Of a stretch of DNA of 64,000 bases, positions 27,801-34,788 are shown one piece after another (the stretch's first letter is position 1; each line of letters opens with the position of its first letter). This stretch comes from Stappia sp. Lineage in GTDB: Bacteria > Pseudomonadota > Alphaproteobacteria > Rhizobiales > Stappiaceae. Made by a program: the position numbers and the translations under genes. The notes under the pieces were generated by a model. The model made no database searches. It was not told the DNA's origin and was given only the letters and a program-made list of their open reading frames with translations. The stretch covers positions 181,689-245,688 of the forward strand of contig PBLF01000030.1 in assembly GCA_002722295.1 (NCBI GenBank), in the 5' to 3' direction.

Positions 27801-30459
27801 TCTCGAAGGTGACGAGATGCTTCTCGATGGTCGAGCCGATCTCGCGCGAACGCTCGGTGAGGCTGTTGCCGATCTCCTCGGCGCGGCCGCCAAGGGTCTC
27901 GCCGACCTCGTCGACCTTGGCCGAGAGCTTGACGGTGATCGCCTGCGAGCGGTCCTCCAGAAGGTCGGACAGGGCCACGGTGCGCTCGTTGAGCGTGGTC
28001 TCGAACTGGCTCGTGCGCTGCTCCAGGGTGGAGGACAGGCGGTCGATGCCGCCGGCAAGCGTCGTGTCGAAGCCCTGGATGCGGCTGTCGAGGGTCTCGG
28101 CCAGCGCGCCGGAGCGCGTGTCGAGGGACGTCGTCAGCGTGTCGACACCACGCGAAAGCGCGCTGTCGAAGCCGTCGATGCGGCTGTCGAGCGCTTCCGA
28201 CAGGGTCGAGGCGCGCAGGTCCAGCGTCGAGTTGAGCGACTCGATGCGGCCGTCCAGCGTCTCGCCGAGCTCCGACGCGCGCAGCTCGAAGGACGAAAGA
28301 AGCTGGTCGCCGCGCTCGCCGAGCAGGGTCTCCATACGGTCCAGATAGCCGGAAATGCCGACCTGCAGCGTGCCGCCGCGCTCCTCGAGCGTCGCGTCGA
28401 GGCGGTCGCCGATGGCGGTCAGTTCGCCGGCGACGCGCTCGCCGCGCGAGCCGATGAGATGGGCAAGCTCGGTGCCGGTCTCGGCCAGGGTGCGGGCGAA
28501 GCCGCTGGTCTGGTTCGACAGGGACTCGGTGAGCGAGAGGGAGGCCTCCTCGAGCGCGGAGCGGAACGTCTGCGCCTGGTTGTCGATGAGGGCGGCCATT
28601 TCCTTGCTGCGGTTTTCCAGACGCTCGTCCAGAGCCTCGCCGTTGACGGAGATGGCCTCGTGGATCTTGTCGCCGACGGAACCGAGGCGGTCGGCCAGTT
28701 CCGTGCCGCGCACGGTGATGGTCTGGCTGAGGCTGCCGGCGGTCTCGTCGAGCTTGGACGCGATCTCGCCGCCGCGCAGCGACAGGTCGACCACGATGGA
28801 CTCGCCCGTGCCGCGCAGGATCTCGGCGACCTCGTTGGTGCGCGAGGCCAGCGTGTCGACGATCTCGGCCCCCTTGACGGAGATGGTGTCGGTGACCTCC
28901 TGGCCACGCAGCGAGATGCTCTCCACCACGCGGTCGCCGGTTTCGGCGAGCGAGGCGTCGAGGCCGCTGACGCGGGTGTCGAGGGTCGACAGAAGCTCGT
29001 CGGTGCGCGAGGTGATCGTGTCCACCAGCTTGCCGCCGGTCAGCGACAGGCTCGCGGTGATCTCGTCGCCACGGCTGTTGAGCGTGTCCATGAAGGTGCC
29101 GGCGGTCTCGGCGAAGCGATCGTTGATCGCGTTGCCGCGGGTCTCCAGCGTCTCGGTGAACTCGGTTCCGGTGCGGTTCATCGATTCCACCAGCGTCTCG
29201 CCGGTGCCCGTCAGGCGCTCGACGTAGCTCTCGCCGTGGCTGGTGAGGGTCTCGATGAGCTGGCCGCCGGCGGTGTCGAAGGTCTCGGCGATCTCGCGCA
29301 CGCGGCCGTCGACCGTGGCGTTGAGTTCCGCGACCCGGCCGTCGATGGAGCTGTTGAGCTCCGCCACGCGCCCGTCGATGGACAGGTTCAGCTCCGAGAC
29401 GCGGCCGTCGATGGCGGTCGTCAGTTCGGAAACGCGTCCGTCGATGGCACCGGTAAGCTCGTGCACGCGTCCGTCGATGGCGCCCGTCAGGTCATGGACG
29501 CGGGTGTCGATGGCACTGGTCAGATCGCCCATGCGGCCATCGATGGCGCCCGTCAGGCGGTCGGTGGCGCTGTCGGCTATGGTGCTGATCTTGTCGGAGG
29601 TCTCGGCAAGCTGCGCGGCGAGGCTTTCGTGCGCGCCCGAGATGGAATCGCGAACACGGTCGGCGTTGGAAACGACCGCCTCGCGCTGGGTGACGAGCTC
29701 GTCGATCAGGGCACGGATCTTGAGCTCGTTGTCATTGTAGGAGCGCTCGAGCGAGGAGACCTCGTTGTGCACGAGAACCTCGAGCTCGCTGGCGCGCGCG
29801 ATGGCGCGCTCGATGCCGTCGCCCATGGCCGCGACCTCGCGGCGGATGGCCTGCCCGACGCTGAGGATCGACTCCTTGGCCACATCCTCGGGCTCGGCGA
29901 GGCGCAGGGCGACCTCGGTCATGCCGCGCGCGACGATGCGCATCTCCTGTGCGCGGTAAATCATCAGCGCCATGGCCCAGAAGAACAGGACCGGCACGAT
30001 GACCGCGACCGCCGACATGGTCAGCGACGGGGAGGCGAAGAGGTCGGTGGCGCTGCTCAGGCCCGCGATCTCGGTGGAGAAGGCGGCCGAGGCGAGCCAC
30101 CAGCCTCCGGCGATCCACAGGATGGACAGCGCGAAGGCGAACCAGAAGGGGGCGGAGGTGGGCCGGCGCTGCAGGGCGTAGATCAGGTTGCCGATCGTGC
30201 GCCGGTCGTCGTTCGCGGCCGAGGCGGGACGGTTGCCGCCGCGTCCGCGCCGCGAGGACCGGCGGTCCTCGGTCTCGCCGCTCTCGCCGGCGGGCGACTG
30301 GGGCGTCGCCGTGGAGGACTGGGAACTGCGCTGGGCGCCGCCGCCGGAAGCGGTCTCGCCGCCGTTGTCCGTCGTGTCGCCGAAATCGATCTTCAGCGCT
30401 TCCTCGACAGCACTGAGGGCGGCCTCGGCCGGATCCTTCGCCTTCGGGGGGTGTGCCAT
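24886..30459 (-). CDS. rgsE: GPR/RgsE-like giant growth-pole ring protein
   Basis: A 1857-residue protein, largest in the window. Residues 1-100 are disordered and polar. Two transmembrane helices lie at about 103-127 (FWFAFALSILWIAGGWWLASAAF) and 147-169. Residues about 180-1600 are almost unbroken coiled coil in 11-residue periods of apolipoprotein type, including eight near-perfect units at 303-390 built on AIDGRVSEL. A Pro/Arg/Glu-rich linker follows, then a conserved C-terminal globular domain (ARAIDHETFIDLWDRYKRGE). This matches the growth pole ring protein GPR of Agrobacterium and RgsE of Sinorhizobium, Hyphomicrobiales proteins that form a ring at the growing pole and are needed for polar growth and rod shape. 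Often misannotated as kinesin-like. MAHPPKAKDP at 30459 is preferred over ATG 30477. Homology is judged from architecture. Confidence 0.8.
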   Translation of the reverse strand: MAHPPKAKDPAEAALSAVEEALKIDFGDTTDNGGETASGGGAQRSSQSSTATPQSPAGESGETEDRRSSRRGRGGNRPASAANDDRRTIGNLIYALQRRPTSAPFWFAFALSILWIAGGWWLASAAFSTEIAGLSSATDLFASPSLTMSAVAVIVPVLFFWAMALMIYRAQEMRIVARGMTEVALRLAEPEDVAKESILSVGQAIRREVAAMGDGIERAIARASELEVLVHNEVSSLERSYNDNELKIRALIDELVTQREAVVSNADRVRDSISGAHESLAAQLAETSDKISTIADSATDRLTGAIDGRMGDLTSAIDTRVHDLTGAIDGRVHELTGAIDGRVSELTTAIDGRVSELNLSIDGRVAELNSSIDGRVAELNATVDGRVREIAETFDTAGGQLIETLTSHGESYVERLTGTGETLVESMNRTGTEFTETLETRGNAINDRFAETAGTFMDTLNSRGDEITASLSLTGGKLVDTITSRTDELLSTLDTRVSGLDASLAETGDRVVESISLRGQEVTDTISVKGAEIVDTLASRTNEVAEILRGTGESIVVDLSLRGGEIASKLDETAGSLSQTITVRGTELADRLGSVGDKIHEAISVNGEALDERLENRSKEMAALIDNQAQTFRSALEEASLSLTESLSNQTSGFARTLAETGTELAHLIGSRGERVAGELTAIGDRLDATLEERGGTLQVGISGYLDRMETLLGERGDQLLSSFELRASELGETLDGRIESLNSTLDLRASTLSEALDSRIDGFDSALSRGVDTLTTSLDTRSGALAETLDSRIQGFDTTLAGGIDRLSSTLEQRTSQFETTLNERTVALSDLLEDRSQAITVKLSAKVDEVGETLGGRAEEIGNSLTERSREIGSTIEKHLVTFESSIGEKVEAAAASMSDKAEHLATTMSVGTERIDQALDARARQISETLIARTREIASAFVEGQGEMSRALDERLTDAGQVLSRQSQELTDTLSDRIAEINVSLGSKVFEVAETLDSRSAELEKVLAERLSAISGTLTGESERARDLLSEVMTEAVTTIESLSGTLSGETGKLRDIVETTLGSATEKLEGEGTRLRQIVLGSVGEARGALQSESEKAADTIVASLTTATDTMSGEGEKMRELLVEAVTEAARSLAAESERARAVFVSSLTEMTGALGGESEKVRAELSGTMAEVTGTLTNESEQARAILARTVEEIRNIVAGEADGVRSRVSGAVREAADLLSERGNAVAEDLLARADQLNAALEARSGKLAEIIGTDGNELVATIEERAGALTARVSEVHDAILEAITVKGRDVTDGFARTGLDATRKLVEAGDQLVATLDERSASASEILTRTRNELEMEISGLLNRLNESNGLLSDVVSNAGENLSKIETSLSRSAGEFRTAIDRAVTETTSSTDVLKDQTATLRGVSDTVLSDISALSSRLEEHGRMLSDAARNLEETNRDVESRVGERKTAIEDVADTLLAKTEAVDSLMRGFASQLEQMLEAADDKSRDVTSQLTAAAEAATRAVTEQFESMRLSAGLEGQKARDEVRAAQDEVVSEMSKTLSEASERFTEATTRMRDVARDVHRELEKTRSELKRGILDLPEEAEQSTAALRKVVSEQVRALSELSEIVSRQSSALDTSRAGERMLAGAGSTARAEQAPRPPLREAAAPAPARSEPRAEQPRRERAPQEPRQEIRGELRRKTLSDFEPAQRPQAEQRPAPAAAGGQSKGWVSDLLRRASQDEGDDEQDRSPLQMVESLNSLSIDIARAIDHETFIDLWDRYKRGERHVFTRRLYTLQGQQTFDEIRQKYARDGEFRAAVDRYLTDFEQLLSQVSKNDRDNIMSQTYLTSDTGKVYTMLAHASGRLD
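29290..29553 (-). repeat. Eight tandem 33-bp repeats inside the GPR-like gene
   Basis: Eight consecutive 33-base units encode 11-residue repeats with the core AIDGRVSEL (variants SIDGRVAEL, AIDTRVHDL, TVDGRVREI). DNA identity between adjacent units is high, so copy number could vary between strains by slippage or recombination. Confidence 0.85.
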
Positions 30460-30712
30460 GGTGTTATCGCCTCGCATCCGTACTCGTTACACATCGGAAT
30501 GACCGGACGCGATACGCGCGCCGTCATGCCATGCACGGCTCGGCTGTCCCGGCCAACGCGCCGGGAACGTGTTTGTCGGGACCGTCCTGTCCTGCAACCG
30601 GCCTCTGGCTCCGGACGGACTTCTCCCTAACTTGCCGCACACCACAAGCTAATGACACAATCCGGTGTGGTGAACAAGAATTTGCAGAGTCGGGACAAGG
30701 GGATGCGAGGCC
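30460..30712. other. Divergent intergenic region upstream of the GPR-like gene
   Basis: About 250 bases between divergent genes, without a supported gene. It holds an inverted repeat CACCACA (30640-30646) and TGTGGTG (30666-30672), 19 bases apart, lying 40 bases upstream of the rightward gene. This is a candidate regulator site; the protein is unknown. Confidence 0.5.
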
Positions 30713-31033
30713 ATGGCGGGTGATGCGAGGGGACGCGGAAAGGCGTCCGCACGCGGTTCGGGGGCTCCCCGAAAGGGGCATTCGGGGGCTCGTACCTCCG
30801 CGCGAGGACCGAGCGCGGCGCAACGCGCGTGGCTTGTCTGCGGGCTCGATCAGGCCGGCGGGAAGCTGCCTCTCTTCCTTCCCGACGGGCGGCGCGTGGA
30901 TGAGCGCACGGTGCGCTCCTGCGTGGCCGCGGGATGGGCAGAGCCTTGGTTTTCCAACCCGATCAAGCCCGACTGGCTCGTATGCCGTCTCACGGAAAAG
31001 GGGCGTGAGGCGGTGGACGGACGCGTCGGCTGA
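30713..31033 (+). CDS. Small conserved hypothetical protein
   Basis: A 106-residue basic protein. The first 35 residues are Gly, Arg and Ser-rich; the conserved part is QRAWLVCGLDQAGGKLPLF, RTVRSCVAAGWAEPWFSNP, IKPDWLVCRLTEKG, which looks like a small winged-helix fold. I recall similar short proteins in Hyphomicrobiales but no function. ATG 30713 overlaps CCATGG and has AAGGGG about ten bases upstream. It is divergent from the GPR-like gene. Confidence 0.7.
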   Translation: MAGDARGRGKASARGSGAPRKGHSGARTSARGPSAAQRAWLVCGLDQAGGKLPLFLPDGRRVDERTVRSCVAAGWAEPWFSNPIKPDWLVCRLTEKGREAVDGRVG

Positions 31034-31298
31034 CAGTTCCTTCCGGATCGCTGCAAGGGTGTGAGCCTCACTCTCCGGGGAGTGTGGGCGTGCGGCCCTG
31101 CGTGCGCTGCTGCCGGGGTGTTCGATAAAATGTGTGAAGATGCGTTAACCAAAGATTCACTTTGTTGGAGGGCGCGCGGGGAAATCCCGGACGCTTAACC
31201 CGGTTTTTGTCGATTGTGACGATGATCGGGCTTCCGCTGTGGTGCGGTCGCGGTCCACAACGCGGTGGGCGAAAGCGGGTTTCAACAGGGGGATCTAA
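31034..31298. other. Intergenic region with CtrA-like half site upstream of the Hpt gene
   Basis: About 265 bases without a supported gene. TTAA-N7-TTCA at 31145-31159 matches the CtrA consensus TTAA-N7-TTAA except for one base, in a locally AT-rich patch about 140 bases before the Hpt start. A second TTAACC lies near 31195. CtrA control is inference. Confidence 0.4.
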
Positions 31299-31694
31299 AT
31301 GTCTCAGGGAACGGCAAGCCAGTCCGCGACGGATGCGTCGGCGTCCGGCGAGACGGCGGACGTGGTGTCGTCCGGCGGGCCGATCGATCATGAGCATCTC
31401 GACCGCCATACCTTCGGCAATCCGGACCTGGCCAGGGAGGTTCTGGGCCTTTTTGCCCGTCAGGCCGAACAACTTGGCGCGCGTCTCGGCAATGCGGAGA
31501 CGCCCGAGGGGCTCGTGCGGGTCGTGCACACGCTGAAGGGCTCCGCGCGTGGCGTCGGCGCGTGGCGCGTCGTTGACGAGGCGGAGCGCGTCGAGGCGGT
31601 TCTGCGTACGGAGCAGGCCGCGGATCTCGCCTCCCTGCGTGCCGCTCTCGACGAGGCGCGCGATTTCATCGCCATGACGCTGGATGCGGTGTAG
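31299..31694 (+). CDS. Hpt-domain histidine phosphotransfer protein
   Basis: A 131-residue protein with a disordered first 30 residues and one Hpt four-helix domain. The phosphorylatable histidine is His77 in VRVVHTLKGSARGVGAW, the hallmark HxLKGxA motif. Hpt proteins pass phosphate between hybrid kinases and response regulators. No kinase or regulator gene adjoins it, so its partners lie elsewhere. It is larger than a bare Hpt domain only by its N-terminal tail. The ferredoxin gene starts 120 bases later on the same strand. Confidence 0.9.
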   Translation: MSQGTASQSATDASASGETADVVSSGGPIDHEHLDRHTFGNPDLAREVLGLFARQAEQLGARLGNAETPEGLVRVVHTLKGSARGVGAWRVVDEAERVEAVLRTEQAADLASLRAALDEARDFIAMTLDAV

Positions 31695-32135
<441 letters not shown>

Positions 32136-32265
32136 CGCCGGGCGGCGCGTGGACGATCCGCGCTCCGCCCCCGCTGTACCTGTCCTGCATCCCCTGCGAC
32201 GTCCGATTGCTGTCCGGCCTCGTGCCAGGCGCAGCCCCTTGCGTTGAACGGCGGGGCGCGGAGGA

Positions 32266-32820
32266 TCACTTCAGCGCCGCCGCCTTCAGCCGCGAGATTG
32301 TCGAGCGGCTGACACCGAGCAGTCTGCCTACTTCCGCGGCAGACTTGCCGATCCTGAGCAGCGAGATCGCCTTCAGCCGTTCCGGCTCCGAGAGCTTGCT
32401 CGGACGGCCGATGGAAATGCCCACCACATCGGTCCGTGTCGTGGCTCCGCTTGCGAGCGCACCCAGTTCGACCTCGAATTCGACCAGTCCGCGCAGGGTC
32501 TGCAGCATTTGCGAGACCGAATTGGTGCGCGTGTCGCACCATGGCTCGGCCAGCGAGCGGAAGCTCGCGCCCTTTTCCGTTACCTTTTCCAGAAAATGCA
32601 GAAGGTCCGGCACGGACCTTGCTACGGCTGCAAGGCGCGTGGCGATGACGGTCACGCCCGGACCGATCTCCGCCAGGAAGTCTTCCATGTTCGACGTGTT
32701 GAGTAGGCCCTCGTCGGTCCGGTCGGTCCAGACCTTTTCGCAGCCTTCGCTCTTGAGAGCGGCGATCTGCAGCTCTGCCTGATACCAGCGCGAGGATACG
32801 CGTGCGTAACCGATCTTCAT
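32266..32820 (-). CDS. Serine recombinase (resolvase-type), orphan
   Basis: A 184-residue resolvase/invertase-family protein. The N-terminal MKIGYARVSSRWYQAEL places the family Arg7 and catalytic Ser9; VIATRLAAVARSVPDLLHFLE carries the second catalytic Arg region. The C-terminal helix-turn-helix is KSAAEVGRLLGVSRSTISRL. Such enzymes act in transposon resolution, plasmid dimer resolution or DNA inversion. No transposase or inverted sites are seen nearby, so it is either a remnant or acts at a distance. The usual T-x-D-Q after ARVS is replaced here. It is divergent from the NCS1 transporter gene. Confidence 0.88.
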   Translation of the reverse strand: MKIGYARVSSRWYQAELQIAALKSEGCEKVWTDRTDEGLLNTSNMEDFLAEIGPGVTVIATRLAAVARSVPDLLHFLEKVTEKGASFRSLAEPWCDTRTNSVSQMLQTLRGLVEFEVELGALASGATTRTDVVGISIGRPSKLSEPERLKAISLLRIGKSAAEVGRLLGVSRSTISRLKAAALK

Positions 32821-32925
32821 GGCGTTGTCCTCCAGTTTTCTGATTGACTTTTGCACGCAATTTTGCACGGCTTGGGCATCAAGACACAAAAGGCGGAAAA
32901 CCGCCAGTCCAGATGGGGAATATCA

Positions 32926-34356
32926 ATGGCAGACAATCTTGAAATCAAGGGGCGCGATCCCTCTCTCTACAATGAAGACCTGGCCCCGATCCCGGTTTCG
33001 AAGCGGACCTGGGGATGGTTCGAGATCTTCAACGTGTGGGCCAATGACGTCCAGTCGCTGTTCGGCTACACGCTGGCCGCCTCGCTTTTCCTGACCTACG
33101 GGCTGAACGGCTGGAGCGTGTTCGCGGCCATCCTGATCGCCGGCTTTTTCGTGATGTGGCTCGTCAACATGATGGGCGAGCCCAGCGTGAAATACGGCAT
33201 TCCCTTTCCGGTGATGGCGCGGGCCAGCATGGGCGTGCGAGGCGCGAATTTTCCCGCCATCGTGCGCGCGATTGTAGCCATCTTCTGGTACGGCGCGCAG
33301 ACCTATTTCGCCTCGACGGCGGTCGCGCTGCTGATTCATGCCCTGACGGGCCCGGCGGAGGCGGACGCCGCGAAATTCCTCGGCCTGACGGGCGTTGACT
33401 GGGTCGCCTTCCTTCTGGTCTGGGTGTTTCAGATCTGGCTGTTCTGGAACGGCATCGAGTGGATCACCCGCTTCCTCAACTGGGCGGGACCTTTCGTCTA
33501 CCTGGTGATGATCGTTCTGGCCGGCGTGATCTGGTACAAGGCCGGCAGCGGTCTCATGTCCGAAATGGGCAATATCTTCCAGGGCACGAGCAGCTACGAG
33601 GGATCGAGCTTCGGCGCCTTCATGGCGATCGTCGGTACCATGATCGCCTATTTCGCGGCGGTGGTGATCAACTACGGCGACTTCTCCCGTTTCGTGCGCA
33701 GCCAGTCGGAGATGAAGAAGGGCAACCTGCTCGGCCTGCCGCTCAACATCGCCTTCTTCTCCCTCATCGCTCTGGTCGTGACGGCCGGAACGGTGGCCGT
33801 CTTCGGTGAAAGCCTGACCGAGCCGACGGACATCATCGAACGCGTCAACTCGGTGCCGCTGACCATTGTCGCCGCGCTGATGTTCTTCGCCGCGACCGTT
33901 GGCATCAATCTCGTCGCGAACTTCATCCCGCCTGCCTACGATCTCGCCAACCTGATGCCGTCGAAGATCAATTTTCGTGTCGGCGGCCTGATCACGTCGG
34001 CCTTCGCGCTGGTCATCGGCGGGCTCTGGGTGTCGACGATCAGCCAGATCGGCATCTTCAACTTCGTCAACACGCTGGGCGCGATCCTGGCGCCGGTCTA
34101 CGGCATCATGATTACCGACTACTACATGATCAAAGGAGGGAAGCTGGACGTGGAACAGCTCTTCTCCGCCGATGAGTCGGGCCTCTACTACTACGACAAC
34201 GGCTGGAACCGCACCGCGCTGATCGCCTTCGGGCTGGCCGGCATCTTTTCCGTGGCAACGGTGTGGGTGCCGGCGCTTGCGGATCTCTCCGGCTTTGCCT
34301 GGGTCATCGGCGCCGTGCTTGGCGGCGGTCTCTACTTCGTGCTGGCCAGGCGCTGA
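32926..34356 (+). CDS. NCS1-family nucleobase:cation symporter
   Basis: A 476-residue 12-helix permease of the NCS1 family (uracil, cytosine, allantoin, hydantoin). Family features: PVSKRTWGWFEIFNVWANDV in the N-terminal region, GYTLAASLFLTYGLNGW, and YGDFSRFVRSQSEMKKGN. ATG 32926 gives the expected start MADNLEIKGRDPSLYNEDLAP. The exact base cannot be told. No catabolic enzymes lie next to it. A hairpin follows the stop. Confidence 0.92.
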   Translation: MADNLEIKGRDPSLYNEDLAPIPVSKRTWGWFEIFNVWANDVQSLFGYTLAASLFLTYGLNGWSVFAAILIAGFFVMWLVNMMGEPSVKYGIPFPVMARASMGVRGANFPAIVRAIVAIFWYGAQTYFASTAVALLIHALTGPAEADAAKFLGLTGVDWVAFLLVWVFQIWLFWNGIEWITRFLNWAGPFVYLVMIVLAGVIWYKAGSGLMSEMGNIFQGTSSYEGSSFGAFMAIVGTMIAYFAAVVINYGDFSRFVRSQSEMKKGNLLGLPLNIAFFSLIALVVTAGTVAVFGESLTEPTDIIERVNSVPLTIVAALMFFAATVGINLVANFIPPAYDLANLMPSKINFRVGGLITSAFALVIGGLWVSTISQIGIFNFVNTLGAILAPVYGIMITDYYMIKGGKLDVEQLFSADESGLYYYDNGWNRTALIAFGLAGIFSVATVWVPALADLSGFAWVIGAVLGGGLYFVLARR

Positions 34357-34384
34357 GCCCGCGCGTCACCACTGAAACCGAAAC

Positions 34385-34413
34385 GAACCGCGGCGGGATA
34401 CCTGCCGCGGTTC
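34385..34413 (+). terminator. Hairpin after the NCS1 transporter gene
   Basis: GAACCGCGGC (34385-34394) pairs perfectly with GCCGCGGTTC (34404-34413) around a 9-base loop, 28 bases after the stop. There is no T run, so it may be a Rho-assisted end or a 3' stabiliser. Confidence 0.55.
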
Positions 34414-34788
34414 ACGCGACTGGGGGCGAAAGGCCCAGGCGGTCCCGGCCTGTCCGCGCTTGAAATGCATCTTGAAGTCTGTTTGCAGGTCCCGGCGAGA
34501 GGGGCCGTTTGCCGCGCATTCGGCGTGGCGGATCTCGCGCCCGCCCGGCACGGGCGCGCTCCTTCCGACCTTCCCTGTTGCCCCTGATCGGTCTCGCGCG
34601 TTCTTCATTGTGATGAAGGCGTGAGCGGCACGGCCGTCGTCTTTTTTGTGCGATGCGACATTTCTGGGGCTTGATATTTTGCAGTGCAGCGCGTCCACTC
34701 GCGGTGGCGGTGACGCGAAACCTTGCCAGTCCCTGCATGTCATGCTTCAGCCGCTCGGGAGATCTGGCTCCAAGGTGGAAGTGAGATC
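34414..34788. other. Intergenic region upstream of the H+-ATPase gene
   Basis: About 375 bases in which I see no supported gene. Short open frames on both strands lack family features or good ribosome sites. The part 34640-34700 is relatively AT-rich (CTTGATATTTTGCAGTGCAG) and is the likely promoter zone for the ATPase operon. Confidence 0.5.

Noticed and set aside
24853..30630. A 1925-codon open frame on the plus strand, wholly antisense to the GPR-like gene
   Set aside because: Its open state follows from the GC-rich, repetitive codon use of the real gene on the other strand (rich in Glu, Leu, Ser and Arg codons whose complements avoid stops). Its translation is a low-complexity mix of Gly, Leu, Asp and Arg without domain features, while the minus strand has clear membrane helices, periodicity and a terminator.
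32266..34356. A mobile element made of the serine recombinase and NCS1 transporter genes
   Set aside because: I see no terminal inverted repeats, target duplication or composition change around the two genes; the transporter is an ordinary chromosomal type.
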